Assembly (NCBI RefSeq): GCF_013127955.1
Contig: NZ_CP053435.1
Span: forward strand, 2,480,001 to 2,544,000
Origin: Spirosoma taeanense
Lineage (GTDB): Bacteria > Bacteroidota > Bacteroidia > Cytophagales > Spirosomataceae
Direction: 5' to 3'
Length of the DNA: 64,000 bases
Of this stretch, positions 24,663-33,386 are shown one piece after another. A program made the translations under genes and the position numbers. How positions within the stretch are numbered: position 1 is the stretch's first letter; each line of letters starts with the position of its first letter. The notes below the pieces were generated by a model. The model was given only the letters and a program-made list of their open reading frames with translations, was not told the origin of the DNA and did not search any database.

Positions 24663-24767
24663 AAGAAATGGACTGCGCCGGAGAGCGCCGTTAACGTATA
24701 AACAAGAAGGATAGGTTCGCTTACTTATCAGATACCAATTATGCCTCAGTCAACGTGCAGGGAGGCA

Positions 24768-24811
24768 ACGAAAAAGCCCGGCTATGGTTCGTCGCCATAG
24801 TCGGGCTTTAA
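24768..24811 (-). terminator. Intrinsic terminator downstream of mqo
   Basis: A 15-bp stem with one mismatch (arms 24773-24787 and 24795-24809, AAAGCCCG... and ...CGGGCTTT) is followed on the minus strand by a T-run. It lies 20 bases after the mqo stop codon and may work in both directions. Confidence 0.85.
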
Positions 24812-24830
24812 TCCTGACGTAAGAAAAATC

Positions 24831-26363
24831 TTACCGGGTTACTTCGGGCATCTGCTCTTCCTGAGTCAGGCCCAGCACTTCACTGGTGTGTCGGCGAAGT
24901 TCATGCCCGAGTTGGGGGTTCTTCGCCAGAACTTGCCCGTAGGACGGGATCATTTCCTTTAGCTTTTGCTGCCACTCGGGTGAATCCAGTCGGGTCGGAA
25001 AGCACTTCTTCATTAGATCGAGCATGATGGAGACGGCCGTCGAAGCACCCGGCGAAGCGCCCAGCAAAGCGGCAATGCTGCCATCGGCCGCGCTGACTAC
25101 CTCCGTGCCAAACTCCAGAACACCCCCTTCGTTTTCGTCCTTCTTGATCACCTGCACCCGCTGACCAGCAATCTCCAGGTCCCAGTCTTCCATGCGTGCG
25201 TTCGGGAAATATTCTTTCAGCGCGTTTAGCCGGTCTTCGGGCGACTGCATCACCTGCTGAATTAGATACCGGGTCAGCGGAATATTATGCAGACCGGCCA
25301 TCAGCATGGGGGCCATATTGCTCAGTTGAATAGACTTCGGCAGGTCCATATATGATCCACTCTTCAGAAACTTGGTGGAGAAACCAGCGTAGGGACCGAA
25401 TAGCAGTTCCCGCTTGCCTTCGATCATGCGGGTGTCCAGGTGGGGCACCGACATGGGCGGAGCACCGACCGACGCTTTACCGTAGACTTTGGCCTGATGC
25501 TGTTCAATAACGTCAGGATTGGTGCATTTGAGCCACTGTCCACTGACGGGGAAGCCACCGAAGCCCCGGCTTTCGGGGATGTCGGATTTTTCGAGCAGCC
25601 GCAGCGAACCACCACCAGCGCCGATGAAAATGAAATCAGACTGCACCTCACGGACCTGGTTGGTCGTTACGTTCTCCACCCGCATTTTCCATCCGCCCAG
25701 CGACTTGGAGCGCCACAGATCGCGCACTTCGTGAGCAAAATACAGCCGGACACCCGGCATATCGCTCAGCCGCCGGAACATGGCCCGGGTCAGGGCACCA
25801 AAGTTTACGTCTGTACCGATGTCCATACGGGTGGCGGCTACGGGCTGGGCCGGGTCGCGGCCATCCATAACCAGCGGCATCCATTCGGCTAACTGCGCTG
25901 GGTCTTCCGAGTAGTGCATGCCATGGAACAGATAGTTCTGCTGAAGCGCGTCGTAGCGTTTGTGCAGGTACTTTACGTTATCCTCGCCCCACACGAAGCT
26001 CATGTGCGGGATGGAACGGATGAAGTTGGGCGCGTCGCTCAGAAAACCCTTCTGGACGAGGTACGCCCAGAACTGTTTCGACTGTTCAAACGATTCGGCA
26101 ATCTTGATCGCTTTCGAGGTTTCAATGGTGCCGTCTTCGCGTTCGGGGGTATAATTCAGCTCGCAGAAAGCCGAGTGGCCCGTGCCGGCGTTGTTCCAGG
26201 CGTCGGAGCTTTCGGCAGCCGCGCTGTCGAGACGTTCATAAATTTCAATAGTCAGGTCTGGTTGCAGTTCTTTCAGCAACACACCCAAAGTGGCACTCAT
26301 GATGCCGGCTCCGATTAGAATGACATCCGGGCCTTTTTGATTTGTAGTCTTCTTCTTAGCCAT
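24831..26363 (-). CDS. mqo: Malate:quinone oxidoreductase
   Basis: A 510-residue FAD enzyme that oxidises malate to oxaloacetate and passes electrons to the quinone pool at the inner membrane face (EC 1.1.5.4). The dinucleotide-binding motif [15 protein letters not shown] is at about 14-28 and the family signature [23 protein letters not shown] follows. Further Mqo blocks are [49 protein letters not shown] and [16 protein letters not shown]. Length is normal (about 490-510). It is a single gene with its own terminator. Very secure. Confidence 0.97.
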   Translation of the reverse strand: MAKKKTTNQKGPDVILIGAGIMSATLGVLLKELQPDLTIEIYERLDSAAAESSDAWNNAGTGHSAFCELNYTPEREDGTIETSKAIKIAESFEQSKQFWAYLVQKGFLSDAPNFIRSIPHMSFVWGEDNVKYLHKRYDALQQNYLFHGMHYSEDPAQLAEWMPLVMDGRDPAQPVAATRMDIGTDVNFGALTRAMFRRLSDMPGVRLYFAHEVRDLWRSKSLGGWKMRVENVTTNQVREVQSDFIFIGAGGGSLRLLEKSDIPESRGFGGFPVSGQWLKCTNPDVIEQHQAKVYGKASVGAPPMSVPHLDTRMIEGKRELLFGPYAGFSTKFLKSGSYMDLPKSIQLSNMAPMLMAGLHNIPLTRYLIQQVMQSPEDRLNALKEYFPNARMEDWDLEIAGQRVQVIKKDENEGGVLEFGTEVVSAADGSIAALLGASPGASTAVSIMLDLMKKCFPTRLDSPEWQQKLKEMIPSYGQVLAKNPQLGHELRRHTSEVLGLTQEEQMPEVTR

Positions 26364-26476
26364 AATGTTAGCTGGAGATTCCCCCGGTATATTACAATTT
26401 TGCCGGGTTGGTTGTTCCGGAAAGTGAAGCTAGGCCCGACAAAGTGACTTATGTGAAGTTGCGTATTGGATAGATA

Positions 26477-27223
26477 CTATTCCGAAATTAATTTCTGGTT
26501 GACTGCATCAATAAACCGCTGCATGCGCTCGTGATGAGTGCCCCGCCAGTACACTTGTCCGCACTGCCGACAGCGCCAGAATAGGTCCTGCCCTTCGCGT
26601 ACTTTCGGCGGGAGCTGCGCCAGTATGATTTCTTTGGCGATTGGCTCCAGCAGACCGTTGCAGGTCAGGCAGCGCTCGAATGGACGGGTCTCTGCGGTCA
26701 GCCGAAACCGGTGCAGAATCTCAACGAGCTGTTGTTTGGGGTTGGTGTGTCGGACGAAATAACCGTACTCAACCAGACTGCGCATCAGCAGGCCACGGTC
26801 CCGGGTTAAGAGCATCCGCCCCTCGGTATGCGAGATACAGGCCAGTTCCTCATCACTGTAATCGTTCCGGTAGAGCGTGTCGAAGCCAAACAGCCGCAGG
26901 TAGGTTGCCAGCGTCCCCAGATGCACATCCAGCACAAACCGAAATTCTGCCAGCGGCTCTGGCTGAACCCGCGAAACCGTTTTTACGTCGAGCTGGGCGA
27001 AAGCGGGATAGACGCTGATAAAGTCGGTATCCTGTACGAGATACGAAAAATCAACGGATTGACTATTGACCAGTAGCAGGCCGATTTCCGGATGAGGCAC
27101 CCCCAGCGATTCAATTACGTCCTTGACCGATACGCGTCCGCTGATCGTATGCGAAAAGGCATTATACCGCCGACGATTCGGCAAAAAATCGTTGAGTTCA
27201 CCGTAAAACCGAAACATAGCCAT
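26477..27223 (-). CDS. Mut7-C RNase-domain protein with N-terminal ubiquitin-like domain
   Basis: From the ATG at 27221-27223 (MAMFRFYGELNDFLP) the product has 248 residues. The longer frame to 27280 begins inside a 36-bp palindrome and is unlikely. Domain 1 (about 1-85) is a Mut7-C ubiquitin/ThiS-like fold (FSHTISGRVSVKDVIESLGVPHPEIGLLLVN). Domain 2 (about 95-245) is the PIN-like Mut7-C domain: FVLDVHLGTLATYLRLFGFDTLYRND, RMLLTRDRGLLMR, and a zinc ribbon CLTC...CRQCGQVYW. The family is thought to have RNase activity by comparison with Drosophila Mut7 C-terminus; the target is unknown. It follows the conserved gene at 27290 by about 67 bases. Confidence 0.85.
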   Translation of the reverse strand: MAMFRFYGELNDFLPNRRRYNAFSHTISGRVSVKDVIESLGVPHPEIGLLLVNSQSVDFSYLVQDTDFISVYPAFAQLDVKTVSRVQPEPLAEFRFVLDVHLGTLATYLRLFGFDTLYRNDYSDEELACISHTEGRMLLTRDRGLLMRSLVEYGYFVRHTNPKQQLVEILHRFRLTAETRPFERCLTCNGLLEPIAKEIILAQLPPKVREGQDLFWRCRQCGQVYWRGTHHERMQRFIDAVNQKLISE

Positions 27224-27244
27224 AGGGATACAACCGAAACACTC

Positions 27245-27280
27245 ATGACTGCGTTTGCTTTCGAAAGCAAACGCAGTCAT
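27245..27280. repeat. 36-bp perfect palindrome
   Basis: The bases 27245-27280 form a perfect inverted repeat with centre TTCGAA and 18-base half-sites (ATGACTGCGTTTGCTTTC). It sits in the 67-base gap between two minus-strand genes, 9 bases after the upstream stop codon. It could be a hairpin terminator without a clear U-tract, an mRNA processing site, or an operator. Confidence 0.85.
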
Positions 27281-27289
27281 CCACGCGTC

Positions 27290-29026
27290 CTATTCAGCAA
27301 CGGGGGCCTCCTGAGCCGTCACATGCTGGCTGAAAATTTTCTCCAGACACTTGATCGTGATGAGATACGTAGGCTTTACGCCCAGGGTGCCGAGGCTGCC
27401 CGACGCGAGCGTGCCGCCCGTAATGAGCGGGTTATCAGAAGCGTAATAGGCGTAACGCACCTTTACGTTCGGGGGCACGCTGTTTCGAATTGCTACGTGC
27501 GACTGAATGGCCTTCTGGTAATGCGCGCCTTCCATTTCCAGCCCCACCGCTTTCCAGGAGGAATTCCGGAAATAGCTCAGAATATCTTTATTCTGCAGCG
27601 ACGTGCCCAGCACCGTAATCATCGCCCCTTCATAGACGGCGAGGCCGTGGCCTTCAAAATCGGCTTTGCAGAAATCGTTATCGAGCGGATAGTTATCGGC
27701 AGTACCTTCAAAAATGTGGGAGGTGGGCAGCATCAGATCGCCTTTGCCGCCGGTCAGAATCCCGGCTTTACCGATGATTGAAATGGAGGCTACGTTCAGC
27801 GAGTACGGCTCCTCATGCGGTTCGTAGGGTTTCAGTAGCTCATCCATAGCCTCAAAAGCTTGCTCGCCAAAGGCATAATCCATGACCAGTAGCAGCGGCT
27901 GGGCAGCCTGCACCTGCGCCGGATCGTGGCTGATTTCGGGAGATAGCTGGGGAATATTGATACGGGCCGTATCAATCAGCTGAACCAGCAGGTTGGTACC
28001 GCCCGTATCGGCGAGTTCATGCAGACCATGCGCCAGAGTATAGTCAGAAACCTGTTGGCGTAGCTCCTGCTGACCTGGCTGACTTAATTTCAGGGCCAGG
28101 TCGTAAAGGTCATCCCAGGTCGTTGTGTTTTCCAGAGCTGCCGGTCCGTATAGACAGTTCATAACGCTGTGCGGGTTGGCGCTGATGATGTGCAGGGGGC
28201 GTTCCTGGAGGTTGTTTTCCCAGATGTATTGTTTGATGCGGGTAGCCCAGCGTTCGCCGTAGAGATGCTGTCCAACGCGCTCGCGGAGCATGGGCGTGAA
28301 GTTGATCTCACGGTCAACCCCCGTTTCGCGAATCTCGCTTATAGAAACCATGCCCAGGTTATAGACAATCTGAAATAGCCCGTTATTGGTGCCGGCCGTT
28401 TCTTCAAACCGTCGGTAAGCGCGCTGGGTCTCTTCGAAGGTACGGCCCAGGATGGAACTCAGGTACGTAAGCGCCAGCTCGTGTTCATCTTCGTTGACCA
28501 TACCTCCCGCCCGGATGATGGCTTCCAGCTTCTCCCATTCGCGGGTTTTGCTGCCCCGCTCCTGAAACGCGTTCCGCCGGATTTTATCGGCTTCCATGAA
28601 CATGAACGTCAGGTGGGTCAGGATGTCGTAAATTTCACTGCGGCCATTGGTAACCTCAATCACCATCTGCTCCTGATCGACGCGGTAGCAGTTCCGCCGG
28701 CGTTTGGCGGGTACCAGCACCGGAAAGTGCGAATATTCGAAGCCTTCCCGCGAAGCCAGTGTAATGATCCGGCAGGCTTCAATGCCTTTGGGCAGCCGGT
28801 CCATGACGTAAACCAGCCCGTCGAGTTCGACCCGCTGCGGATCGCCCACCAGACCGTAAATTTCGGGTTGAAGGATAAGCAGCGCCCGGCGGATCTCTTC
28901 GCCCGATACGCCTGAGGGTTTATAAAAACCCCGGTTGAACAGGTGGCGCATGGTGATATATAAGCGTTCGATAGCCACGCGGGATTCCTGAGCGCGGGTC
29001 AGGGGAGGGGATTGTTCAAGACTCAT
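27290..29026 (-). CDS. Conserved Bacteroidota protein with phosphorylase-like C-terminal region
   Basis: A 578-residue cytoplasmic protein from the ATG at 29024-29026 (MSLEQSPPLTRAQ); a further ATG at 29050 is possible. I do not recognise a characterised family; it may be what Pfam calls DUF6909. The N-terminal part is largely helical and contains the basic stretch VPAKRRRNCYRVDQ. The last about 220 residues show glycine-rich turns GKAGILTGGKGDLMLPTSHIF and the phrase KAVGLEMEGAHYQKAI, resembling the Met-Glu-Gly signature of the purine-nucleoside-phosphorylase/nucleosidase fold, then YYASDNPLITGG. A nucleoside-related reaction is an inference. It lies just ahead of the Mut7-C gene on the same strand. 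Confidence 0.7.
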   Translation of the reverse strand: MSLEQSPPLTRAQESRVAIERLYITMRHLFNRGFYKPSGVSGEEIRRALLILQPEIYGLVGDPQRVELDGLVYVMDRLPKGIEACRIITLASREGFEYSHFPVLVPAKRRRNCYRVDQEQMVIEVTNGRSEIYDILTHLTFMFMEADKIRRNAFQERGSKTREWEKLEAIIRAGGMVNEDEHELALTYLSSILGRTFEETQRAYRRFEETAGTNNGLFQIVYNLGMVSISEIRETGVDREINFTPMLRERVGQHLYGERWATRIKQYIWENNLQERPLHIISANPHSVMNCLYGPAALENTTTWDDLYDLALKLSQPGQQELRQQVSDYTLAHGLHELADTGGTNLLVQLIDTARINIPQLSPEISHDPAQVQAAQPLLLVMDYAFGEQAFEAMDELLKPYEPHEEPYSLNVASISIIGKAGILTGGKGDLMLPTSHIFEGTADNYPLDNDFCKADFEGHGLAVYEGAMITVLGTSLQNKDILSYFRNSSWKAVGLEMEGAHYQKAIQSHVAIRNSVPPNVKVRYAYYASDNPLITGGTLASGSLGTLGVKPTYLITIKCLEKIFSQHVTAQEAPVAE

Positions 29027-29106
29027 AACTGGTAGAGTAAATGGCCGCAAATTACGGGTCTGGCGTTTCTAAGTAGTAGCATTCATGATAAATTAAGCGT
29101 TACCTG

Positions 29107-29114
29107 TAAATTTG
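29107..29114 (+). promoter_or_regulatory. Candidate -7 element for the DUF1028 gene
   Basis: TAAATTTG matches the Bacteroidota -7 consensus TAnnTTTG and ends 22 bases before the start codon at 29137. No clear -33 TTTG lies 19-21 bases further upstream, so support is partial. Confidence 0.4.
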
Positions 29115-29136
29115 ACGACTATAACCTGAATGAATC

Positions 29137-30114
29137 ATGCGTCTGTTTCTTTCCATTCTTCTTTTACCGGTTACTATATGGGCCCAGCACACGCGTAGTG
29201 GTGATCCTTTCGCCCATACGTTTTCCATCGTGGCCCGTGACGAAAAAACCGGCGATCTGGCCGTAGGAGTGCAGAGTCACTGGTTCAGCGTTGGCACGTC
29301 GGTATCGTGGGGCGAAGCAGGCGTTGGCGTTGTGGCGACGCAGTCGTTCACCAACAAATCGTTCGGTTTACGTGGACTGGCCTTGCTAAAAGCAGGAAAA
29401 ACGGCGCAGCAGGCCCTCGACGAGCTGCTTCTCACCGACGAAGGACGCGACGTGCGGCAGGTGGCCATCGCCGACGTAAAGGGGAATGTAGCGGTTCATA
29501 CGGGTAAAAAATGCATTGACTTTGCTGGCCACCAGAAAGGCACGAATTACTCGGTTCAGGCCAATATGATGCTGAACAACACGGTTCCGGCTGCAATGGC
29601 GGCTGCTTTCGAAAAAAACGCCGGACTGGCCCTGCCCGAGCGGGTTCTGTCGGCGCTCAACGCGGCCCAGGCCGTCGGGGGCGATATTCGCGGGCGGCAG
29701 TCGGCCGTTTTGCTCGTAGTGAAAGGCAAAGCCACCACAGAACCCTGGAACGACAACCACCTGGTCGACCTGCGCGTGGATGATGCCAATCAGCCCCTTG
29801 CTGAACTGGCCCGGCTGCTGCGGGTGCATCGGGCCTACGAGCACATGAACAACGGCGATCTGGCTACAGAGAAAAATGACATGAAAACGGCCATGCAGGA
29901 ATACGGGGCGGCCATGAAGATGTTTCCCAAAAATCTGGAAATGCAGTACTGGACCGCCATCGCCCTGGCCAATACCAAACAGGTATCGAAAGCCGCCGGG
30001 ATGCTTCGGGCTATCTACGCACAGGACCCGAATTGGCGCGAACTCACCCGCCGACTGCCCAAAGTTGGTTTGCTGACAGTATCCGAGGCTGAACTGGCGC
30101 AGTTGATAAAGTGA
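29137..30114 (+). CDS. DUF1028 Ntn-hydrolase-like secreted protein
   Basis: A 325-residue protein with signal peptide at 1-16 (MRLFLSILLLPVTIWA). The DUF1028 domain covers about 22-225: HTFSIVARDEKTGDLAVGVQSHWFSVG, GVVATQSFTNKSFG, ALDELLLTDEGRDVRQVAI, YSVQANMML. DUF1028 proteins have an Ntn-hydrolase-like fold; biochemical function is unknown. After it comes a tail of about 95 residues with tetratricopeptide-like helices (HMNNGDLATEKNDMKTAMQEYGAAMKMFP...MQYWTAIALANTKQVSKAAGML). The next gene starts 20 bases later on the same strand, suggesting an operon. Confidence 0.87.
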   Translation: MRLFLSILLLPVTIWAQHTRSGDPFAHTFSIVARDEKTGDLAVGVQSHWFSVGTSVSWGEAGVGVVATQSFTNKSFGLRGLALLKAGKTAQQALDELLLTDEGRDVRQVAIADVKGNVAVHTGKKCIDFAGHQKGTNYSVQANMMLNNTVPAAMAAAFEKNAGLALPERVLSALNAAQAVGGDIRGRQSAVLLVVKGKATTEPWNDNHLVDLRVDDANQPLAELARLLRVHRAYEHMNNGDLATEKNDMKTAMQEYGAAMKMFPKNLEMQYWTAIALANTKQVSKAAGMLRAIYAQDPNWRELTRRLPKVGLLTVSEAELAQLIK

Positions 30115-30134
30115 TTTAAGCCTACTTTTACGAA

Positions 30135-31079
30135 ATGAATAGTTGGATTCGGGCGCTGGTTCTGGTTGGTTTATGCGTCCTGATGCTCGGCCAGTCCCTT
30201 CGGGCGCAACCCATGCCCGCGATGCCGGGCCCCGCCGACCCGTCGGGTATTCGGCAGGGGCGCTTCCTTGGGGTTGTGGTCGGAACGGCGGCTTTCTATA
30301 CCCTTACGCTCCTGATGCTGCGCAAGCAGTGGTATAAAAAGAGCGTTCCGTTTCATAGCTTCAACGACAATGGGGAGTGGTTGCAGATGGATAAAGTTGG
30401 CCACGCAGCTACCGCCTATTGCATGAGCCGGGGCGGCTATGAACTGATGCGCTGGAGTGGCGTGAACGAACGCGCCAGTATCCTGACGGGCGGGTTGCTG
30501 GCGTTACTGTTTCAGACTACCCTCGAAGTGTATGACGGCCATGCCGAAGGCTGGGGCTTTTCGAAAGGAGATATGCTGGCCAACGTAGCCGGGACTGCCC
30601 TGTTCGTGGGGCAGCAGTACGGCGCTGGTCAGCAGGTGGTGAGTATGAAATACGGTTTCCGTAAAACGATTTTCCCACCATATCGTCCTAACCTGCTCGG
30701 TAAAACGACCGGCCAGCAGATGCTTAAGGACTATAACGGCCAGCAGTACTGGCTATCGGTTAATCTGGCGTCGGCGTTGCCGGTGGGACCGTCGTTTCCG
30801 CGCTGGCTCAACCTGGATCTGGGGTATAGCGGCAGCGGGATGGTCGGCGGCCACGAAAACCCGCGCGTGTTCGATTCGAATGGCAACGAGCTGCAGTTTA
30901 CGCGCTATCGCCAGTTTTTTCTCTCGCCCGATGCCGATCTGTCGCGGGTTGGAACGTTCTCACCCGCCCTGCAGCGGTTTATCGGGACGGCGCAGTTTTT
31001 CAAGATTCCGGCGCCTTCGCTGGAATTCAGCCGCGTTAAAGGCGTTCGGTTTCACCCGCTTATCCTGCCTAAGGAGTAG
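30135..31079 (+). CDS. DUF2279 (YfiM-like) membrane-associated protein
   Basis: A 314-residue exported protein with a signal peptide or anchor at about 1-24 and another hydrophobic segment at about 40-58 (FLGVVVGTAAFYTLTLLML). The DUF2279 core covers about 70-165: HSFNDNGEWLQMDKVGHAATAYCMSRG as strand-turn-helix with conserved DK.GHA, TLEVYDGHAEGWGFSKGDMLANVAG. The C-terminal half has beta-rich outer-membrane features (YWLSVNLASALPVGPSFPRWLNLDLGYS). Probably membrane-associated in the envelope; function unknown. Its stop lies 7 bases from the convergent HAD gene. Confidence 0.85.
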   Translation: MNSWIRALVLVGLCVLMLGQSLRAQPMPAMPGPADPSGIRQGRFLGVVVGTAAFYTLTLLMLRKQWYKKSVPFHSFNDNGEWLQMDKVGHAATAYCMSRGGYELMRWSGVNERASILTGGLLALLFQTTLEVYDGHAEGWGFSKGDMLANVAGTALFVGQQYGAGQQVVSMKYGFRKTIFPPYRPNLLGKTTGQQMLKDYNGQQYWLSVNLASALPVGPSFPRWLNLDLGYSGSGMVGGHENPRVFDSNGNELQFTRYRQFFLSPDADLSRVGTFSPALQRFIGTAQFFKIPAPSLEFSRVKGVRFHPLILPKE

Positions 31080-31086
31080 AGTCTGC

Positions 31087-31938
31087 TTATTCGGGAATCA
31101 GGACCGATTCGCAGATATAGGTCGGAATAATCCCGGTGCTTCGAATCAGAATCTCGGCGTCCTGCGGCTGGGTGTTGCCGCTGAGCACTAGCGCGGTATC
31201 CAGCCCAAATTTGTTCCCGCCGATGATATCTGTAAAGAGCGTATCGCCCACCATCAGAATGTCTTTTTTGCTGACATGGGCTGCGTTTTCGAGTCGTTCA
31301 TAGGCAAACATGAACAACTGGGCGTCGGGTTTGCCAAACCGGATAAACTGCTTCCCGACTATCGTTTCGATCATTTCGGCCACGGCGCCGATGGCAATGG
31401 CAATGCGGTTCTTGGAGACGGGGTAGGTTTCGTCAGTATTGGCTACGATAACCGGAATGTTACGTTTCCGCAGCAGATTAACGGTTTTGTTGAGGTCGGT
31501 ATTCCAGTCGAACCCTTCGTCGTCCAGCATCACCAGCGCGTTGATGTCGGCTACGTCGGTTAAGTCAACCTGACTGATAGGCAGGGTTTTAAGCCCGGTT
31601 GTTTCGAGGTAATGAGCCGAATTTTCGGTGCCCAGGTACGCCACGGTGCCGTGGTGTACTTTCAGGTCGAGGTATTCCCGCGCCAGCATACCCGATGAAA
31701 TAATCCGGTCGGGGGGAATGCCGTAGAAACCCTGCCGGTAATAGGATTCGGCCAGTTCCCGCGGTCCGCGCGACGCATCGTTCGTCAGGACGTAAAACGA
31801 TTTATCATTGTCGCGCATCCAGGCGAAGGTATGTTCGATACCCGGCAGCAGACCTTCGTAATTTTTGAGAACGCCGAAGGCATCGAAGAAAATGACTTTA
31901 TAGTTGGCGGCTACCTCTTTGAAATCGGCGAGTTGCAT
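31087..31938 (-). CDS. HAD-superfamily class IIA hydrolase (NagD-like)
   Basis: A 283-residue cytoplasmic protein of the HAD-IIA (NagD-type cap) group. Motif I is VIFFDAFGVLKNY: the nucleophile Asp19 is present but position +2, usually the acid/base Asp, is Phe. Motif II (Thr/Ser) may lie in YVLTNDASRG. Late motifs are clear: RFGKPDAQLFMFA with the Lys and DILMVGDTLFTDIIGGNKFGLDTALVLSG with the metal-binding Asp. Some relatives (TIGR01459-type) have Trp at the same place. Phosphatase activity may therefore be reduced or different; substrate unknown. Confidence 0.87.
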   Translation of the reverse strand: MQLADFKEVAANYKVIFFDAFGVLKNYEGLLPGIEHTFAWMRDNDKSFYVLTNDASRGPRELAESYYRQGFYGIPPDRIISSGMLAREYLDLKVHHGTVAYLGTENSAHYLETTGLKTLPISQVDLTDVADINALVMLDDEGFDWNTDLNKTVNLLRKRNIPVIVANTDETYPVSKNRIAIAIGAVAEMIETIVGKQFIRFGKPDAQLFMFAYERLENAAHVSKKDILMVGDTLFTDIIGGNKFGLDTALVLSGNTQPQDAEILIRSTGIIPTYICESVLIPE

Positions 31939-32085
31939 GAATCAGGGTTTGGCACCAGTGATCGAATCGTTTTGAGCGTTCAAAACGTCCTTGCGTGGGT
32001 GCAGCGGCCACCAAAAATACGAGTTTGCCGTCAAAATAAGCCGAACGGAATCTGATCCACCAGCAAGTTGAGGCAATTCGTGCTG

Positions 32086-32544
32086 TTACAATGCCGAGAA
32101 GGTGAAGGTTAAGGTAGTTTTATAAGCTCCTTTGGGTTTAAATATATCGGTACCGGGGGCCAGCCGGTATTTGATTGTTATCGGACGAGACGAATAGGCT
32201 GAGCTGACTGTGCCGCTTAGAATCGTTTGGGCAGTTGTCGAAAGCTGTTTCTCCGCCTGTACTGGAGTCGAACTGGTGACCTGCACATACATTGAGCCAA
32301 TGGGAATGCTGTTGACACCGCTGATAAGGTTCCCGGAAGCCCGTACCTGAAGCGTAATGTTTTTATTGGCAGCTACGGTCAAGGCTAATGTCTGCTCCGA
32401 AACTGAAACGCCGTTCTGAAAGTCTGCCGCCGTTTGCACATATAAGTCAATGGCCGGGTCAAGTATAGTGATGGCTGTTACCTGTCCACGTGCTTGTGAA
32501 ATTCCCAACCAGCTTAACAGGCTTAGCCAGACCCAATGCTTCAT
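32086..32544 (-). CDS. Small secreted fibre-subunit-like protein (third paralogue)
   Basis: A 152-residue protein with signal peptide at 1-20 (MKHWVWLSLLSWLGISQARG). The mature part is all-beta in character and shares its layout with the two subunit-like proteins at 33387 and 34064: an NGVS segment, the phrase ITLQVRASGNLISGVNSIPIGSMYVQVT, and a C-terminal strand GAYKTTLTFTFSAL close to GAYTTTLTFTAVAN. It overlaps the stop codon of the chaperone-like gene by 4 bases (ATGA), so translation is probably coupled. Being last in the operon and the most divergent, it may be a tip or terminator subunit; that is inference. The segment LDPAIDLYVQ loosely recalls CS1-type pilins, but not enough for assignment. 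Confidence 0.65.
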   Translation of the reverse strand: MKHWVWLSLLSWLGISQARGQVTAITILDPAIDLYVQTAADFQNGVSVSEQTLALTVAANKNITLQVRASGNLISGVNSIPIGSMYVQVTSSTPVQAEKQLSTTAQTILSGTVSSAYSSRPITIKYRLAPGTDIFKPKGAYKTTLTFTFSAL

Positions 32545-33359
32545 GGCATATCGGTTTCAAGTTCGGCCACCTGCAGCGGAATATCAGTTCCGCTGTCAAT
32601 AATAGCGATAATCAGATATCGCCCTTTGGCCAGCTTCTCGGGCAATAGAGTCTTCAACCAGATTCGCTCTCCGGGCATGGTGTTAACGGGCACCGGCGGT
32701 AGTTTAATTTCCTCAGCCGTCTGCAGGTTCGTTAACTCAACCCGTAACTGACTTTCCAGGTCGAGCTCACCTGCATTACGTACACGCACCTGCAGTTGCT
32801 GAACCTCTTTGTTGTGGCTGAGAAAGAGCGTATCAATCTCCATTGTTTTCAGTTTAACGGCGGCTGGTATATGGTACAGGTGAACCCCGATCTGAACTTT
32901 GAAGATAAACCCAGATTTACGTCCCTGGGCTTCGGCAATTTCGCGTTCGTTTATCTGCGTCAGCATCAGCATTCCATTCCGTAGCTGCTGATTGCCTAGC
33001 TTATCAGGATTGAGGGACACCAGCACCTCCTGTTGACTACCCGGCTCAAGTTCAACGGTTTCAGGCTGCACTCGCAGGTAGGGACAGCAGGAGGACGGTA
33101 ACGAGCCGGCAGGGTGAAACTGCTTTTCGCCGAGCGAATCGCGTCGCCAGTCAACGCAGCTTGCCCGAATCACCATTCGCACAGCACTTGGGTTAGTGAC
33201 TTTGATACGAACAGGAGCAAGTTTGTTATTTTTTTCCTCGAAATATACTTTCGGTGGTTCAACCTGAAAGCCAGCCTGTCCGAAGGTCCGGCTGGTTATG
33301 GCCAGGAATAAAAATAAAAAACGAAACAAGGGAATATCATTGCTATTGAACGAACGCAT
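32541..33359 (-). CDS. PapD-like periplasmic chaperone candidate
   Basis: A 272-residue exported protein with a signal peptide at about 1-27. Two Ig-like beta domains can be read. The first (about 30-155) starts FQVEPPKVYFEEKNNKLAPVRIKVTNPSA, the opening strands known from pilus chaperones and related PapD folds, and ends with an alternating hydrophobic strand (NGMLMLTQINER). The second (about 165-268) includes VRVRNAGELDLESQLRVELTNL. Cysteines in RASCVDW and SSCCPYL may form a disulfide. It lies between subunit-like genes and opposite a large outer-membrane barrel gene. A chaperone for the subunits fits best, but no homology search was possible; a plain adhesion or scaffolding protein is an alternative. 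Confidence 0.6.
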   Translation of the reverse strand: MRSFNSNDIPLFRFLFLFLAITSRTFGQAGFQVEPPKVYFEEKNNKLAPVRIKVTNPSAVRMVIRASCVDWRRDSLGEKQFHPAGSLPSSCCPYLRVQPETVELEPGSQQEVLVSLNPDKLGNQQLRNGMLMLTQINEREIAEAQGRKSGFIFKVQIGVHLYHIPAAVKLKTMEIDTLFLSHNKEVQQLQVRVRNAGELDLESQLRVELTNLQTAEEIKLPPVPVNTMPGERIWLKTLLPEKLAKGRYLIIAIIDSGTDIPLQVAELETDMP

Positions 33360-33386
33360 AGAAATTCTGCCAGAACGAGATGTGGA

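Noticed and set aside
27224-27280. Upstream start for the Mut7-C gene (MTAFAFESKRS)
   Set aside because: It lies in the 36-bp palindrome, which gives the same peptide on the opposite strand; conserved sequence begins at 27223.
27092-27781. 229-residue plus-strand frame across the palindrome
   Set aside because: It is antisense to two real genes and only appears long because of GC-rich codons.
32086-32544. Assigning the third subunit to CS1-type pilins from the phrase LDPAIDLYVQ
   Set aside because: The similarity is too short; I kept it only as a remark.
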